The translations under genes and the position numbers were made by a program. Below the pieces are notes generated by a model. The model did no database searches. It saw only the letters and a program-made list of their open reading frames with translations, and was not told where the DNA came from. 64,000 nucleotides of DNA from Geodermatophilus sp. TF02-6. GTDB lineage: Bacteria; Actinomycetota; Actinomycetes; Mycobacteriales; Geodermatophilaceae. The stretch is from NCBI RefSeq assembly GCF_003319115.1, contig NZ_QOHF01000010.1, forward strand, positions 62,001 through 126,000. Reading direction: 5' to 3'. Below are positions 9,385-17,642 of this stretch, one piece after another (the first letter of the stretch is position 1; every line of letters begins with the position of its first letter).

Positions 9385-10272
9385 TCAGATCCCGCGCCAG
9401 CGACCGTCCCTGCCGTTGCGTTCCGGCCGGGAGGCGAACACGTTGCCCTCGGTCGGCGGCACGTCGTCGTCGGCCAGGGCGAGGGCGCGGAACAGCGGCC
9501 CGACCAGCGCGTCGTAGACCGCCGGCAGCAGCCGGAAGCCGGCGATCACCACGGGGTTGGCGAAGCCGGACTGCACCAGTCGGCGGGGCCGGTCCAGCCG
9601 GGCCACCACCGCCCGCGCCACCCGCTCGGCCGAGTACACCGGCGGAGGTGGCCGCCCCGTGCTGCCGGCCCAGGTCGCGCCCTGGTAGTAGATCGGGGTG
9701 CTGACCCCGCCCGGGGCGACCGCGGAGACGTGCACACCGGGGGTGTCCCGGACCTCCTGCTGCAGCGTGCGCACCAGCCCGAGCTGCCCCCACTTGGCCG
9801 CCACGTAGCTGCCCATGAGCGGGGCGGTGACCGAGGCCAGCAGCGAGCTGATCACGACCAGGTGCCCGGCGTCCTGCCGGCGGAAGACCGGCAGGACGGT
9901 GCGGGCCACGTTGGCGGTGCCGTGCAGGGCGGTGTCGACGACGGCCTCGAAGACCTCACGCGGCACGTCCTCGACGCGGCCGTAGGCCATCGTCTGGGCC
10001 GCGTGCGCGACGGCGTCGAGCCGGCCGAACCGCTCGACGGCGCTGTCCACCACCCGCTGCACGGCCGCGGCGTCGGTGACGTCGGCCGGGCAGACGAGCA
10101 CCTCGGCGGCGCCCCGCTGCCGGGCCTCCGCGGCGGTCTCCTCCAGGGCCGCCCGGCCGCGGGCGAGCAGGACCAGCCGGGCGCCGCGGGCGGCGAAGGC
10201 GTGCACGGTGGCCCGGCCGATGCCGCTCGAGGCTCCGGTGACGAGCACGACCAACGGGCGGGACGGCGGCAT
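9385..10272 (-). CDS. SDR family NAD(P)-dependent oxidoreductase
   Basis: 295 residues of a classical short-chain dehydrogenase with a C-terminal extension. Visible: cofactor motif TGASSGIG (residues 12-19), the ADVT strand, active-site ISS (141-143) and the catalytic YVAAK (156-160). The extension after residue 220 (GFANPVVIAGFRLLPAVYDALVG) is hydrophobic, suggesting membrane association. ATG 10272 is preceded by GAGGAG at four bases. Substrate unknown. Confidence 0.88.
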   Translation of the reverse strand: MPPSRPLVVLVTGASSGIGRATVHAFAARGARLVLLARGRAALEETAAEARQRGAAEVLVCPADVTDAAAVQRVVDSAVERFGRLDAVAHAAQTMAYGRVEDVPREVFEAVVDTALHGTANVARTVLPVFRRQDAGHLVVISSLLASVTAPLMGSYVAAKWGQLGLVRTLQQEVRDTPGVHVSAVAPGGVSTPIYYQGATWAGSTGRPPPPVYSAERVARAVVARLDRPRRLVQSGFANPVVIAGFRLLPAVYDALVGPLFRALALADDDVPPTEGNVFASRPERNGRDGRWRGI

Positions 10273-10357
10273 GCGGCTCCTCGGGCGGGTGGAGGGTACG
10301 CACGCGCTGGCACGTCCCGGCTCGACGTGCCGGCCCCCTACCCCCGAGGGGGCCGGC

Positions 10358-10759
10358 TCATGCGGGTCCGCCGGTCAGGGCGTCGTACAGCCAGCCGGGT
10401 CCGGCGACGGTCGTCCCGGCGGGCAGCCGCGCCCGCAGCCCGCGGTCCGCCGTCACCACCACGACGTCCCTGCCCTCCTCGGTCAGCCGGACGGCGCAGG
10501 AGACCAGCGCGTCGTCCCCGCTGCCGGGCGCGCGCACCAGCGTGACGCCGTCCGCCGCCCGGGCCGCCCGGGCGGCGCCCTCGACGACCGCGACGACCTC
10601 GCCGCACAGCAGCCGGCCGCCACCCGGTGCGGGCAGCACCCGCCCGGCCAGCTGGGCCAGCCGCCGCAGCAACCGGGACGTCGCCCCGGCGCGGTCGCGC
10701 CACCACCCGTCGGGTCGGGCGCCGAGCACGTTGGCGGCGTCCACCAGCACCACGGCCAT
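10358..10759 (-). CDS. NYN/PIN-like domain protein (YacP-like)
   Basis: 133 residues. VVLVDAANVLGARPDGWWRD at the N-terminus carries the first acidic residue of a NYN/PIN nuclease fold, and DGVTLVRAPGSGDDALVSCA plus DVVVVTADRGLRARLPAG give the later Asp cluster. Proteins of this type are presumed metal-dependent RNases; actinobacterial copies are often labelled NTP pyrophosphohydrolase in error. ATG 10759 has GGAGGA five bases upstream. It is divergent from the DUF2277 gene 79 bases away. Confidence 0.75.
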   Translation of the reverse strand: MAVVLVDAANVLGARPDGWWRDRAGATSRLLRRLAQLAGRVLPAPGGGRLLCGEVVAVVEGAARAARAADGVTLVRAPGSGDDALVSCAVRLTEEGRDVVVVTADRGLRARLPAGTTVAGPGWLYDALTGGPA

Positions 10760-10838
10760 CGCCGTCCTCCTCCCGCTCGTGGGCGGCGGGTGCCGCGCGG
10801 CCGCCGTCCCGTCCCCACCGGCTCCTAGGGTGCCGGGC

Positions 10839-11108
10839 ATGTGCCGGAACATCCGCCCCCTGGCCAACTTCGAGCCGCCGGTGACCGACGAGGAGGTCCG
10901 GGCCGCCGCGCTGCAGTACGTGCGCAAGATCAGCGGCAGTCCGCGGCCGTCGCGGGCCAACGCCGAGGCGTTCGACCGCGCCGTCGCCGAGGTCGCCGAG
11001 GCCTCCGCGCGGCTGCTGGCGGCGCTGGTGACGACCGCGCCGCCCCGGGACCGCGAGGTGGAGGCGGCCCGGGCCCGGCAGCGGGCGGCAGCCCGCTACG
11101 GAGGGTGA
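10839..11108 (+). CDS. DUF2277 family protein
   Basis: 89 residues beginning MCRNIRPLANFEPPVTDEEV and continuing RAAALQYVRKISGSPRPS, the almost invariant opening of the DUF2277 family found in actinobacteria. Function unknown; cytoplasmic, helical. The ribosome site is weak, and the ATG lies 79 bases from the divergent NYN gene, so it may be leaderless. Confidence 0.9.
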   Translation: MCRNIRPLANFEPPVTDEEVRAAALQYVRKISGSPRPSRANAEAFDRAVAEVAEASARLLAALVTTAPPRDREVEAARARQRAAARYGG

Positions 11109-11194
11109 CCGCTCGACCGGCTGGGACGCAACCGAATGGGAAGGCGACGAGCGGGGTAGGTGAGCAGAAACCCCTCTCATCCAGGAGCGAAGCC

Positions 11195-11734
11195 ATGGCT
11201 CGCAACACCCTGTCCCGTAGCCTGCACGACCTCGGTCTGTCTGCCTGGTTCGGCGGCACGCTGGCCAACGCGGTCGCGCTGAACCCCGCCGCCGGTGAGG
11301 CGAGCAGGTCCAAGGACACCGGCCGCATCGCCAACGCCGGCTGGGACCGGTGGACGCCGGTCAACGCCGCCGCCATCGGCGCACACCTGGTGGGCAGCGT
11401 GGGGCAACTGATCGGCAACCGCCGCCGCGTCGCCGGGCAGCGTGGGGTCGCGGGCATGAGCGTCCTCAAGACGGCCCTGACCGCGGCCGCGCTCGGCGTC
11501 ACCGCCTACAGCCGGGTGCTGGGACAGGTGGTGTCCGGCGAGGGATCCACCCCGTCGCGGTCGGGCACGAAGCCCACCAAGCGCACGAAGGCCGAGGTCG
11601 CCGCCGCCCAGGAGCAGCTCCACCGCCTGCAGTGGGTGATCCCGGCGCTGACTGGTGCGCTCGTCGCGGTCAGCTCCTACGCCGGTGAGCAGCAGCGGCC
11701 GAGCGAGGTCGCCCGTGGCCTCGCGCAGCGCTGA
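11195..11734 (+). CDS. Conserved hypothetical membrane-associated protein
   Basis: 179 residues, ATG with AGGAG seven bases upstream. Begins MARNTLSRSLHDLGLSAWFG, has a hydrophobic segment GVAGMSVLKTALTAAALGVTA, a charged stretch (KPTKRTKAEVAAAQEQLHRL) and a final hydrophobic segment WVIPALTGALVAVSSYAGEQ. This arrangement of two helices around a coiled-coil-like middle is common in small actinobacterial proteins of unknown role. Confidence 0.75.
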   Translation: MARNTLSRSLHDLGLSAWFGGTLANAVALNPAAGEASRSKDTGRIANAGWDRWTPVNAAAIGAHLVGSVGQLIGNRRRVAGQRGVAGMSVLKTALTAAALGVTAYSRVLGQVVSGEGSTPSRSGTKPTKRTKAEVAAAQEQLHRLQWVIPALTGALVAVSSYAGEQQRPSEVARGLAQR

Positions 11735-12233
11735 ACGCACACCCCGCACCAGCCCGGGACGACCGTTGACCCGCACCATCCGGTTCGACGGAAACACCGC
11801 GCACGCCGGTGGGGGCGCCACCCGGTGCCCCGACTGCACCGACGGGCTCGGCAAGCCGCGGCCGGTGCGGCCCGGCTCCTGGCGGGACCGCATCCGCCAG
11901 CGGCCGGGCCTGGCCTCCCTCTACCGGATCGCGGTGTTCATGGGCGGGCTGCTGTTCGTCCTGCTCGGCTTCGCGCTCAGCGTGCTGCCCGGGCCGCTCA
12001 CCATCCCGCCGGTCCTGGTCGGCCTGTGGGTGTGGTCGACGGAGTTCGACTGGGCGCGGCGGTTCTTCGCGACGTTCCGCCGCAAGGCCCGCGACACGTG
12101 GCGGCACGCCAAGCACCACCCGGTGAGCTCCGCGGCGGTCACGCTGGGCGGCCTGGCGGCGGCGGGCGCGGTCTTCTGGGCCGTGGGCCACTACCACCTG
12201 ATCGACCGGGCCACCGGCGCGCTGGGGTTCTGA
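11715..12233 (+). CDS. PGPGW-type putative transmembrane protein
   Basis: About 172 residues if the GTG at 11715 is used (overlapping the previous gene by 20 bases); a TTG at 11766 is the alternative. The family hallmark is the membrane hairpin LLFVLLGFALSVLPGPLTIP followed by LVGLWVWSTEFDWARRFFAT, resembling the actinobacterial PGPGW proteins though the motif reads PGPLT here. A last helix (AAVTLGGLAAAGAVFWAVG) follows. An N-terminal CPDC pair may bind metal. Role unknown. Confidence 0.7.
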   Translation: MASRSAERTPRTSPGRPLTRTIRFDGNTAHAGGGATRCPDCTDGLGKPRPVRPGSWRDRIRQRPGLASLYRIAVFMGGLLFVLLGFALSVLPGPLTIPPVLVGLWVWSTEFDWARRFFATFRRKARDTWRHAKHHPVSSAAVTLGGLAAAGAVFWAVGHYHLIDRATGALGF

Positions 12234-12328
12234 CCTGCTCGAGGCCCCGGGCCTCCCTCCGGTCTCCGCCGGGTGGATCCCGGGGTCGTCGCCGCCTGCG
12301 CTGGCGGATCGGCGCGCGTCTCCCGGTG

Positions 12329-12481
12329 ATGACCCCGGGGATCGACGTCCTCTTCGCCGCCACCCAGGGGTGGATCACCGCCGCGGTCGTCGCCTTCCTC
12401 GGCCCCGGGTGGATCGCCGGTCCCCTGTGGGCGCGGGCGCGCAGCCGGACCGACGAGCCGCCGTCCGCCGACCGGAGCTGA
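12329..12481 (+). CDS. Small putative membrane protein, 50 aa
   Basis: Reads MTPGIDVLFAATQGWITAAV followed by VAFLGPGWIAGPLWARARSR and a short acidic tail. One membrane helix; codon third positions are nearly all G/C. No obvious ribosome site. It ends one base before the convergent vsr stop. Confidence 0.4.
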   Translation: MTPGIDVLFAATQGWITAAVVAFLGPGWIAGPLWARARSRTDEPPSADRS

Positions 12482-12482
12482 G

Positions 12483-12947
12483 TCACCCGCCGGCCGGCCG
12501 GCGCCCCAGGGCGGAGCAGATGGCCTCCACCACGGTGTCGGGGTCCTCGTGCTCCCACAACCGCAGCACCCGCCAGCCGGCTGCCCGCAGCACCGCGTCG
12601 GCCCTGCGATCGCGAGCCACGTTCCCCGCCAGCTTGGCGACCCACCACGCCCGGTTCACGTGCGGCACGTGCCCGCAGGAGGGGCAGCCGTGCCAGAAGC
12701 AGCCGTCGAGGAAGACGACGAGGCGCCGTCCCTTCCACACCAGGTCCCCCCGCGCGCGGGTCTGCGCGCACGGCCGGACGTCGACGCGGTAGCGGACCCC
12801 GCGCGCGTGCAGCCGCCGTCGCACGGCGAGCTCGTAGGCGGTGTCGCGCCAGGGCTGGCGCCGGAAGCGGCGGGCGACCGCATCGGAGGACGGCGGTGGC
12901 GCCGGCCCGGGACCGGCCGCCGCCTGCTCCCGCCCGTCCTCCGCCAC
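12483..12947 (-). CDS. vsr: Very-short-patch-repair (Vsr) endonuclease
   Basis: 154 residues. Vsr nicks T:G mismatches arising from 5-methylcytosine deamination. Visible motifs: RQPWRDTAYELAVRRRLHAR, RYRVDVRPCAQTRARGDLVW with the catalytic Asp, VVFLDGCFWHGCPSCGHVPH with the zinc/active-site His and Cys cluster, and AGWRVLRLWEHEDPDT. Start GTG 12947 has AGGAGG five bases upstream. No cytosine methyltransferase lies in the window. The frame is open without a stop back into the frameshifted HNH gene, producing a 713-codon fused frame that I regard as accidental. Confidence 0.88.
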   Translation of the reverse strand: MAEDGREQAAAGPGPAPPPSSDAVARRFRRQPWRDTAYELAVRRRLHARGVRYRVDVRPCAQTRARGDLVWKGRRLVVFLDGCFWHGCPSCGHVPHVNRAWWVAKLAGNVARDRRADAVLRAAGWRVLRLWEHEDPDTVVEAICSALGRRPAGG

Positions 12948-13034
12948 CCCGCCTCCTCTCCCGCGCTCTCCCGCGCCGCGGACGCCACGACGGACCGATG
13001 AACACGGCTCGATGCGACGGTTCTCCACGGTGAC

Positions 13035-13082
13035 GGTCCTCGACGGCGACGGTGCTCGACGGCGACGGTGCTCGACGGCGAC
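13035..13082 (+). repeat. 16-bp tandem repeat, 3 copies
   Basis: Unit GGTGCTCGACGGCGAC at 13035-13050 (one mismatch), 13051-13066 and 13067-13082. It lies between vsr and the broken HNH gene. Confidence 0.9.
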
Positions 13083-13200
13083 GACCTGGGCCGACAGCCC
13101 TGGCTGGCCAGCGACCACCACAGACAGGACGAGTGGCCCTGGTGGGTCGAACCGGTGTGCGGACGGCCATGCGCGCCGAGCCGCTGTAGGGCTGACCGCC

Positions 13201-13292
13201 GGGACAGCGGTGACCACGCCCGCCGGGACGGCGGTGACCACGCCCGCCGGGACGGCGGTGACCACGCCCGCCGGGACGGCGGTGACCACGCC
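13201..13292 (+). repeat. 24-bp tandem repeat, 3.8 copies
   Basis: Unit beginning GGGACGGCGGTGACCACG repeats at 13201, 13225, 13249 and 13273 (first copy with one change, last copy 20 bases). On the minus strand it would encode VVTAVPAG repeated in the accidental HNH-Vsr frame. No spacers, so not a CRISPR array. Confidence 0.92.
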
Positions 13293-13386
13293 TGGAACGC
13301 GGCACGGCCACTGTCGTTCCCGCGGGTCGTCGAGCCAGGCCTCCCCACACGTCCGAGGAGCGCCCATGACCGAGCGCGCGCCGACC

Positions 13387-14624
13387 TCAGGCTGCGGCGA
13401 GGTGCTCGGGTCCGGTGCGGATCTCGGTGCCGTCCGGCCGCCAGGTGCGCCATCGGCCGTCGGGTTGTCGCTCCACCCGAAACCCGTGGTGGACACAACG
13501 TGCGAGTGCTGCTCGCACAGCAGCGCGGCGTTGTCCAGGGTGGTCTCCCCACCCAGGGCCCACGCCAGCAGGTGGTGCACGTCGCACCACCAGGTCGGCG
13601 CCCCGCAGCCGGCGAACACGCACCCGCCGTCGCGGACCTCGGCAGCGCGGCGCAGGTGCGGCGGGAACAGCCGCATGCTGCGGCCGTGGTCCAGCGGCCG
13701 CCCGTCGGGGCCCATGACGATGCGGGTGACCTGCCCGTCGCAGGCCAGCCAGCGGGCGCGGGCGGCGGAGATGTGCGCACCGAACCCCATCTCGCCGGCG
13801 CCGGAGCCGACGTTCGGGTCGGCCAGGTCCGCGATGCCGATCGTGACGATCACCTGCGGCTTGTGCCCGCGCAGGATGGGCAGGGTGCCGGCGGTCAGGG
13901 CCAGGTCGCCCAGCTGCACCAGCGCGTCGCCCTGCTGCTGGGACCGGTTGCGCTCATCCCCGGCGCACCGGCCGGCCTGCACCAGCGACTCCAGCGCCGT
14001 CTGCAGCCTCTCCCCGCCCACCGCATCGAGCTCGAAGCGGCCGGTGATGCCGCCGTCGGCGTGCCGGGCGATCACCAGTCGTCGGCCCGCGGTGGGATCG
14101 GGCTCCGGGCCGTCGGCATCCAGCCGCTCCAGGAAGTGGTGCACCGCCTTGGCGATGTCGGCATGCGGGCGCTCGGTGGCCACCTGGGTCAGCACCGCGT
14201 CCACGGCGGCCAGGTCGACGTCCTGCTCGGCGGCCTGGGCGAGGAGCTCGGGTGCGGCCACCCGCGCCACCAGCCCGGCCTGCTCGCCGGTCACCGCGCC
14301 GGCGGCGAAGGCCGCGGCCAGGGCCGGCAGGTGCTCGATCGCCCGCCCGGTGCGGACCACCGGTCCGGCCTCGGCCGGGGACAGGTGGGCGTGCCCGCGC
14401 AGCCAGGAGGCCATCGTCTTGAGCCCGTCGAACTCCGCGGCTGCGCCGGCGCTCTCGCACTGGTGCACGGTGCGGGCGATCTCGGCGGCGAGCCGGTTCT
14501 GCGCGACCAGCAGCGGCCGCAGCCGATCCAGCAGCGCCGGCCCGAACAGCGGGGACAGGTCCTCCGCGCCGAGGGCGTCCAGGTCGCCGGCGAGCGCCTG
14601 CAGCAGCCCTGGCAACTCGTCCAC
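13387..14624 (-). pseudogene. DUF222/HNH endonuclease with a frameshift near its C-terminus
   Basis: GTG 14624 (GGGAGG four bases upstream) opens a DUF222-HNH protein of the 13E12-repeat type. DUF222 covers most of the chain; the HNH core is DGGCVFAGCGAPTWWCDVHH then LAWALGGETTLDNAALLCEQ. Right after CEQHSH the reading frame is wrong: the expected ending (CVHHGFRVERQPDGRWRTW, stop at 13387) lies in another frame, so one base has been lost (or two gained) at about 13495-13505. The catalytic HNH residues precede the break, so activity may survive. Without correction translation runs on toward vsr. A sequencing error is possible. Confidence 0.82.
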
Positions 14625-14643
14625 GACACCTCCCCGACTCGTC

Positions 14644-14664
14644 CGAACACGTGTTCGAATTCTA
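14644..14664 (-). promoter_or_regulatory. LexA-type SOS box with overlapping -10
   Basis: Perfect 14-base palindrome CGAACACGTGTTCG at 14644-14657, fitting the actinobacterial SOS consensus (CGAAC, four bases, GTTCG). On the minus strand a -10-like TAGAAT (14659-14664) abuts it, and the HNH start is 20 bases beyond. LexA bound here would block the HNH promoter; 13E12-family HNH genes of mycobacteria are known LexA targets. Confidence 0.8.
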
Positions 14665-15021
14665 CCGGCACCTCGCGGACTCTGCACCTCGAATCCCCAG
14701 CTCAACAGCCGGTCCACGGATGCGGTCGGACCCTTGACAGGCAGCGTTCACCACCGCCTCCGGCTGCTCGTCACCGGTGGCTCTCACGCGAAGAGTGGAC
14801 GCCATGGGTACGGCCGCACACCGACCGACCGCCACCGTGTGTGCCGTCTCCGCGGACCCGTTCCTCGGGGAGGTCGATCGTCGCCAGCCGGCTCGAGTGG
14901 ACGCGAGGCCGGCCGAGCCTGGCCCCGCGATCCACCCCGGAAGACGGGCGAGGTACACCGAGGACGGAGTCCGCCACGGGCAGGAGCCGGCCGGACTCGC
15001 TCGATGGGTTACAACACCTCC
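14665..15021. other. Divergent spacer between HNH gene and GNAT gene
   Basis: Roughly 360 bases. A TTGACA at 14733-14738 on the plus strand could be a -35 but no -10 follows at the right distance. Nothing else convincing. Confidence 0.4.
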
Positions 15022-15471
15022 ATGGCCGTCCCCACTCCGCTGCGCATGCGCACGGCCCGGTTCGCCGAGCTGACCCCCTTCGAGGTCTACGGACTGTGCC
15101 GGCTGCGGGTCGACGTGTTCGTCGTCGAGCAGGAGTGCCCGTACCCCGAGCTGGACGGCCGGGATGCCGAGCCGAGCACGGTGCACCTGTGGTTCGAGGA
15201 CGACGGGGGCGTCGCGGCCACCATCCGGGTGCTCGACGACGGCACCAGCCGCGTGATCGGCCGGGTGGCCACCGCCGCCACCCACCGCGGCCGGGGGCTG
15301 GCCGCCCGGCTCATCGCGGCGGGGATCGCGCTGTGCGGCGACGTCCCGGTCACGCTCGGCGCGCAGGCCCACCTGGAGGGCTGGTACGAGCGGTTCGGCT
15401 TCCGGCGCAGCGGCCCGGGGTACGTCGAGGACGGCATCCCGCACGTCCCGATGCGCCGCGACCCGGCCTGA
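15022..15471 (+). CDS. GNAT family N-acetyltransferase, ElaA-like
   Basis: 149 residues. ElaA signature RFAELTPFEVYGLCRLRVDV followed by FVVEQECPYPELDGRD; the acetyl-CoA loop is RVATAATHRGRGLAARLI (Q/R-x-x-G-x-G/A) and the C-terminal GAQAHLEGWYERFGFRRSG block completes the fold. Transfers an acetyl group from acetyl-CoA to an unknown amine. I use the ATG at 15022; an in-frame ATG at 15004 adds six residues. Neither has a good ribosome site. Confidence 0.88.
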   Translation: MAVPTPLRMRTARFAELTPFEVYGLCRLRVDVFVVEQECPYPELDGRDAEPSTVHLWFEDDGGVAATIRVLDDGTSRVIGRVATAATHRGRGLAARLIAAGIALCGDVPVTLGAQAHLEGWYERFGFRRSGPGYVEDGIPHVPMRRDPA

Positions 15472-15480
15472 CTCCGGACC

Positions 15481-15520
15481 GGTCCAGCACGACGAGCGCC
15501 GGTCCAGCACGACGAGCGCC
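15481..15520 (+). repeat. 20-bp perfect tandem duplication
   Basis: GGTCCAGCACGACGAGCGCC occurs twice head to tail, 15481-15500 and 15501-15520, ten bases after the GNAT stop. Confidence 0.92.
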
Positions 15521-15611
15521 GACCGTGCAGGCCCGCCTCGCCCGGGTCGCACGGCACGAACAGAAGAGCGGGCACCGCCCGGTGCACACCGGAGTCGAGG
15601 AAGATGCACGC

Positions 15612-15917
15612 GTGGACCCGGTGCAGCTGCTGGAGACGGCGGCGGCCCGGCTGACGTCACTCGCCGCCCGCACCACCCCCGGCGACTGGCGGGTGAGCGG
15701 GCTGCTGGCGACCCGCCCGGAGGTGGTGGCGCACCTCCCGGACGGCGGCACCGAGCACGTGGCCGAGGCCCGGGCGGGTACTGGCACCTGGATCGCCGCG
15801 CTCTCCCCGGCGCTGGCCGCTCCCCTGGCCGGCTGGCTGCGGGCCGCGGCGCGGACCCAGCCGGTGGACCCGGCGGCGGTGGACCTCGCGCGGGCACTGC
15901 TCGCCCGGCTGCCGTGA
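15612..15917 (+). CDS. Hypothetical protein, 101 aa
   Basis: GTG at 15612 with GAGGAAG upstream. Helical, Ala/Leu-rich (VDPVQLLETAAARLTSLAAR, then HVAEARAGTGTWIAALSPAL), with coding-like codon use throughout. No recognised family. Confidence 0.6.
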   Translation: MDPVQLLETAAARLTSLAARTTPGDWRVSGLLATRPEVVAHLPDGGTEHVAEARAGTGTWIAALSPALAAPLAGWLRAAARTQPVDPAAVDLARALLARLP

Positions 15918-16108
15918 GGACCGTGCGGCCCGGCGCCCCCGTGACGCCGGGCGGGACACGACACCGCCCACTCTATGAGGCGGCCGGGTTCAGTTTCGGA
16001 CCGGGGGATCGGGCACCACGTCGAGGGGCCCGACCGCGGTCGACGGCGCAGCCCGGCCGTGGTGGGCTCCCAGCCGGGACCGGGAGCCCGCGAGGAGGTG
16101 CCGGTGGG

Positions 16109-16477
16109 ATGAGCAACGCGCGCCGGGTCCACGCCCACGACGCCGTGGTGGCCCTGCCGGAGGACGACGACGAGCGGGCACCGGGCGGGGCGGTGACCCT
16201 GGCGCTGTGCGGCAGCTGGACGCACGAGCCGCCGTGCCCGCTGGCGTCGCACGCCACCACCGCCGCGCGGGCGGACGGCGAGCTGCGGCTGCGGGTGCTG
16301 TTCGCCTGCGATCCGGACGACGAACCCCGGGTGCGCCGGCTCGTGCAGGAGGCGCTGGCCCGCGGGGAGTGCGAGGGACCCGACGGCGTCCGCACCACCT
16401 GGCGGCTGCTGCGCGCCGGCGCCTCCGCCGTCCGACCGGACGAACGCGGGCACGCCGCCCGGCTGGCCGGCGGGTGA
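16109..16477 (+). CDS. Hypothetical protein, 122 aa
   Basis: ATG 16109 with CGAGGAGG about ten bases upstream. Contains ALCGSWTHEPPCPLASHATT, a C..C..H arrangement that could bind metal, then LRLRVLFACDPDDEPRVRRL. Not recognised. It converges on the broken VOC gene eight bases away. Confidence 0.6.
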   Translation: MSNARRVHAHDAVVALPEDDDERAPGGAVTLALCGSWTHEPPCPLASHATTAARADGELRLRVLFACDPDDEPRVRRLVQEALARGECEGPDGVRTTWRLLRAGASAVRPDERGHAARLAGG

Positions 16478-16484
16478 GCGCCGG

Positions 16485-16873
16485 TCAGGCCGGTTGCAGG
16501 AACTCCAGCCGGTTGCCGAAGGGGTCGTGGGCGTAGACCCGGCGGAACCCGGGGAGGTCGCCGTCCCAGGTGACGTCCTGGCCGCCGGCCGGCAACCGCC
16601 GGACCACCTCGTCCAGGTCCCGTACGAGGATCCCGGGGTGGCCCTTGCGGGCCGCCCGGAAGTCCTCCTCGACCCCCAGGTGCAGCTCGAGCCCCCCGGA
16701 GCGGAACCACGCGCCACCGCGCGCGGCCAGCACCGGGGGCTTGTCGACCTCCGCCATGCCGAGGACACCTCCGAAGAAGGCCCGCGCGGCCTCCTCCCCG
16801 CGCGGCCTCCTCCCCGCGCGGCCTCCTCCCCGCGCGGCATGGCCACCTGCACGTGGTGCAGCCCCTCGAACAC
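16485..16873 (-). pseudogene. VOC/glyoxalase-family protein broken by tandem-repeat expansion
   Basis: GTG 16873 (GGAGG four bases upstream) starts VFEGLHHVQVAMPRGEEAAR, a normal VOC opening. The rest (AFFGGVLGMAEVDKPPVL ... RRVYAHDPFGNRLEFLQPA, stop 16485) is in another frame. Between them a 16-bp unit is present three times instead of the single copy the protein needs; the extra 32 bases shift the frame by two. With one copy the gene encodes an intact 118-residue VOC protein, and four copies would also restore frame. VOC proteins bind metal and act as isomerases, dioxygenases or resistance proteins; the role here is unknown. Confidence 0.85.
16790..16837 (+). repeat. 16-bp tandem repeat (3 copies) disrupting the VOC gene
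   Basis: Unit CCTCCTCCCCGCGCGG at 16790-16805, 16806-16821 and 16822-16837, identical, preceded by the last nine bases of a further unit. Copy number decides the reading frame of the VOC gene, so this may work as a slippage switch. Confidence 0.93.
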
Positions 16874-16890
16874 CGTTCCTCCCCGTCCCC

Positions 16891-17580
16891 TCACACCCAG
16901 CGGGGCACCGCCGGGACGTCCCCGTCGGCGGCCAGCCCGTCGCCGCGGCTGCGGCCGGTGAGCCAGGCGGTCACTGCCGGCAGCGGCCCGGAGACCGCGA
17001 CCGCACCGCTGCCCCACTCCCGGTCGCCGGCGAAGACCACCACGTCGGGCACCTCGTCGCGGCGTTCCCAGGCGCGGAAGACCTCGTCGACCACCGCCGC
17101 CTGCACCTCCTCGGGGACGTCGCCGAAGCCGACCCCGGCGTCGAGGTCGACGGCGTGGACGTACACCTCCAGGCAGCGCATCCACGGCACCACGGACGCC
17201 GGCACGGAGCGCCCCTGCATCGTGCGCAGCTCGACCGACCACGCCGCGTCGGGCAGACCCCGCACGGCGTCGGCCAGCCGGGCGGTGGCGGCGATCAGCT
17301 CGACGCGCAGCCGCGGCGGGTCGAGGGCGGCCGTCTCGGCGATGCCGGCCTCGCGGGCCTCCGGGGAGGGGTACATCGGCGTCTCGACGCCGGTCCGTGC
17401 CCAGGTGAGCAGGTTGACCAGGCCGTCGGCGTTGCGGGTGACGTGGGCGACGACGTGCCGGCGGTCCCAGCCGGGCAGCAGCGAGGGGCCGTCGAACTCC
17501 TCGTCGGTCATCCGGCCCAGGGCGGTGCCGAACAGCCGCTCGCCGTCCTCCCACCAGGCGAGGGTCTCGGGATCGGTCAT
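16891..17580 (-). CDS. Maleylpyruvate isomerase family mycothiol-dependent enzyme
   Basis: 229 residues. N-terminal DinB-like four-helix domain with RMTDEEFDGPSLLPGWDRRH followed by VVAHVTRNADGLVNLLTWA, where the His residues form the metal/thiol site of the MDMPI-N family. The C-terminal part (VVVFAGDREWGSGAVAVSGP) is the SCP2-like half. These enzymes use mycothiol, consistent with an actinobacterium. ATG 17580 has GGAGGAG six bases upstream. Located 17 bases downstream of the VOC start, so the two were probably co-transcribed. Confidence 0.88.
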   Translation of the reverse strand: MTDPETLAWWEDGERLFGTALGRMTDEEFDGPSLLPGWDRRHVVAHVTRNADGLVNLLTWARTGVETPMYPSPEAREAGIAETAALDPPRLRVELIAATARLADAVRGLPDAAWSVELRTMQGRSVPASVVPWMRCLEVYVHAVDLDAGVGFGDVPEEVQAAVVDEVFRAWERRDEVPDVVVFAGDREWGSGAVAVSGPLPAVTAWLTGRSRGDGLAADGDVPAVPRWV

Positions 17581-17642
17581 GGCATCTCCTCCGCAGGGGG
17601 TCGTCGGACGTGCCGGCGTCGGGCGTGACGTCGAGGTGCGCG

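Noticed and set aside
13201-13292. Possible CRISPR array
   Set aside because: Units are head-to-tail with no spacers and the period is 24 bp; it is a minisatellite.
12483-14717. Single 744-residue HNH-Vsr fusion protein
   Set aside because: The normal HNH ending exists in another frame, and vsr has its own GTG with AGGAGG; fusion is best explained by a one-base loss.
14733-14738. TTGACA as a plus-strand promoter for the GNAT gene
   Set aside because: No acceptable -10 hexamer at 16-19 bases and the gene is almost 290 bases away.
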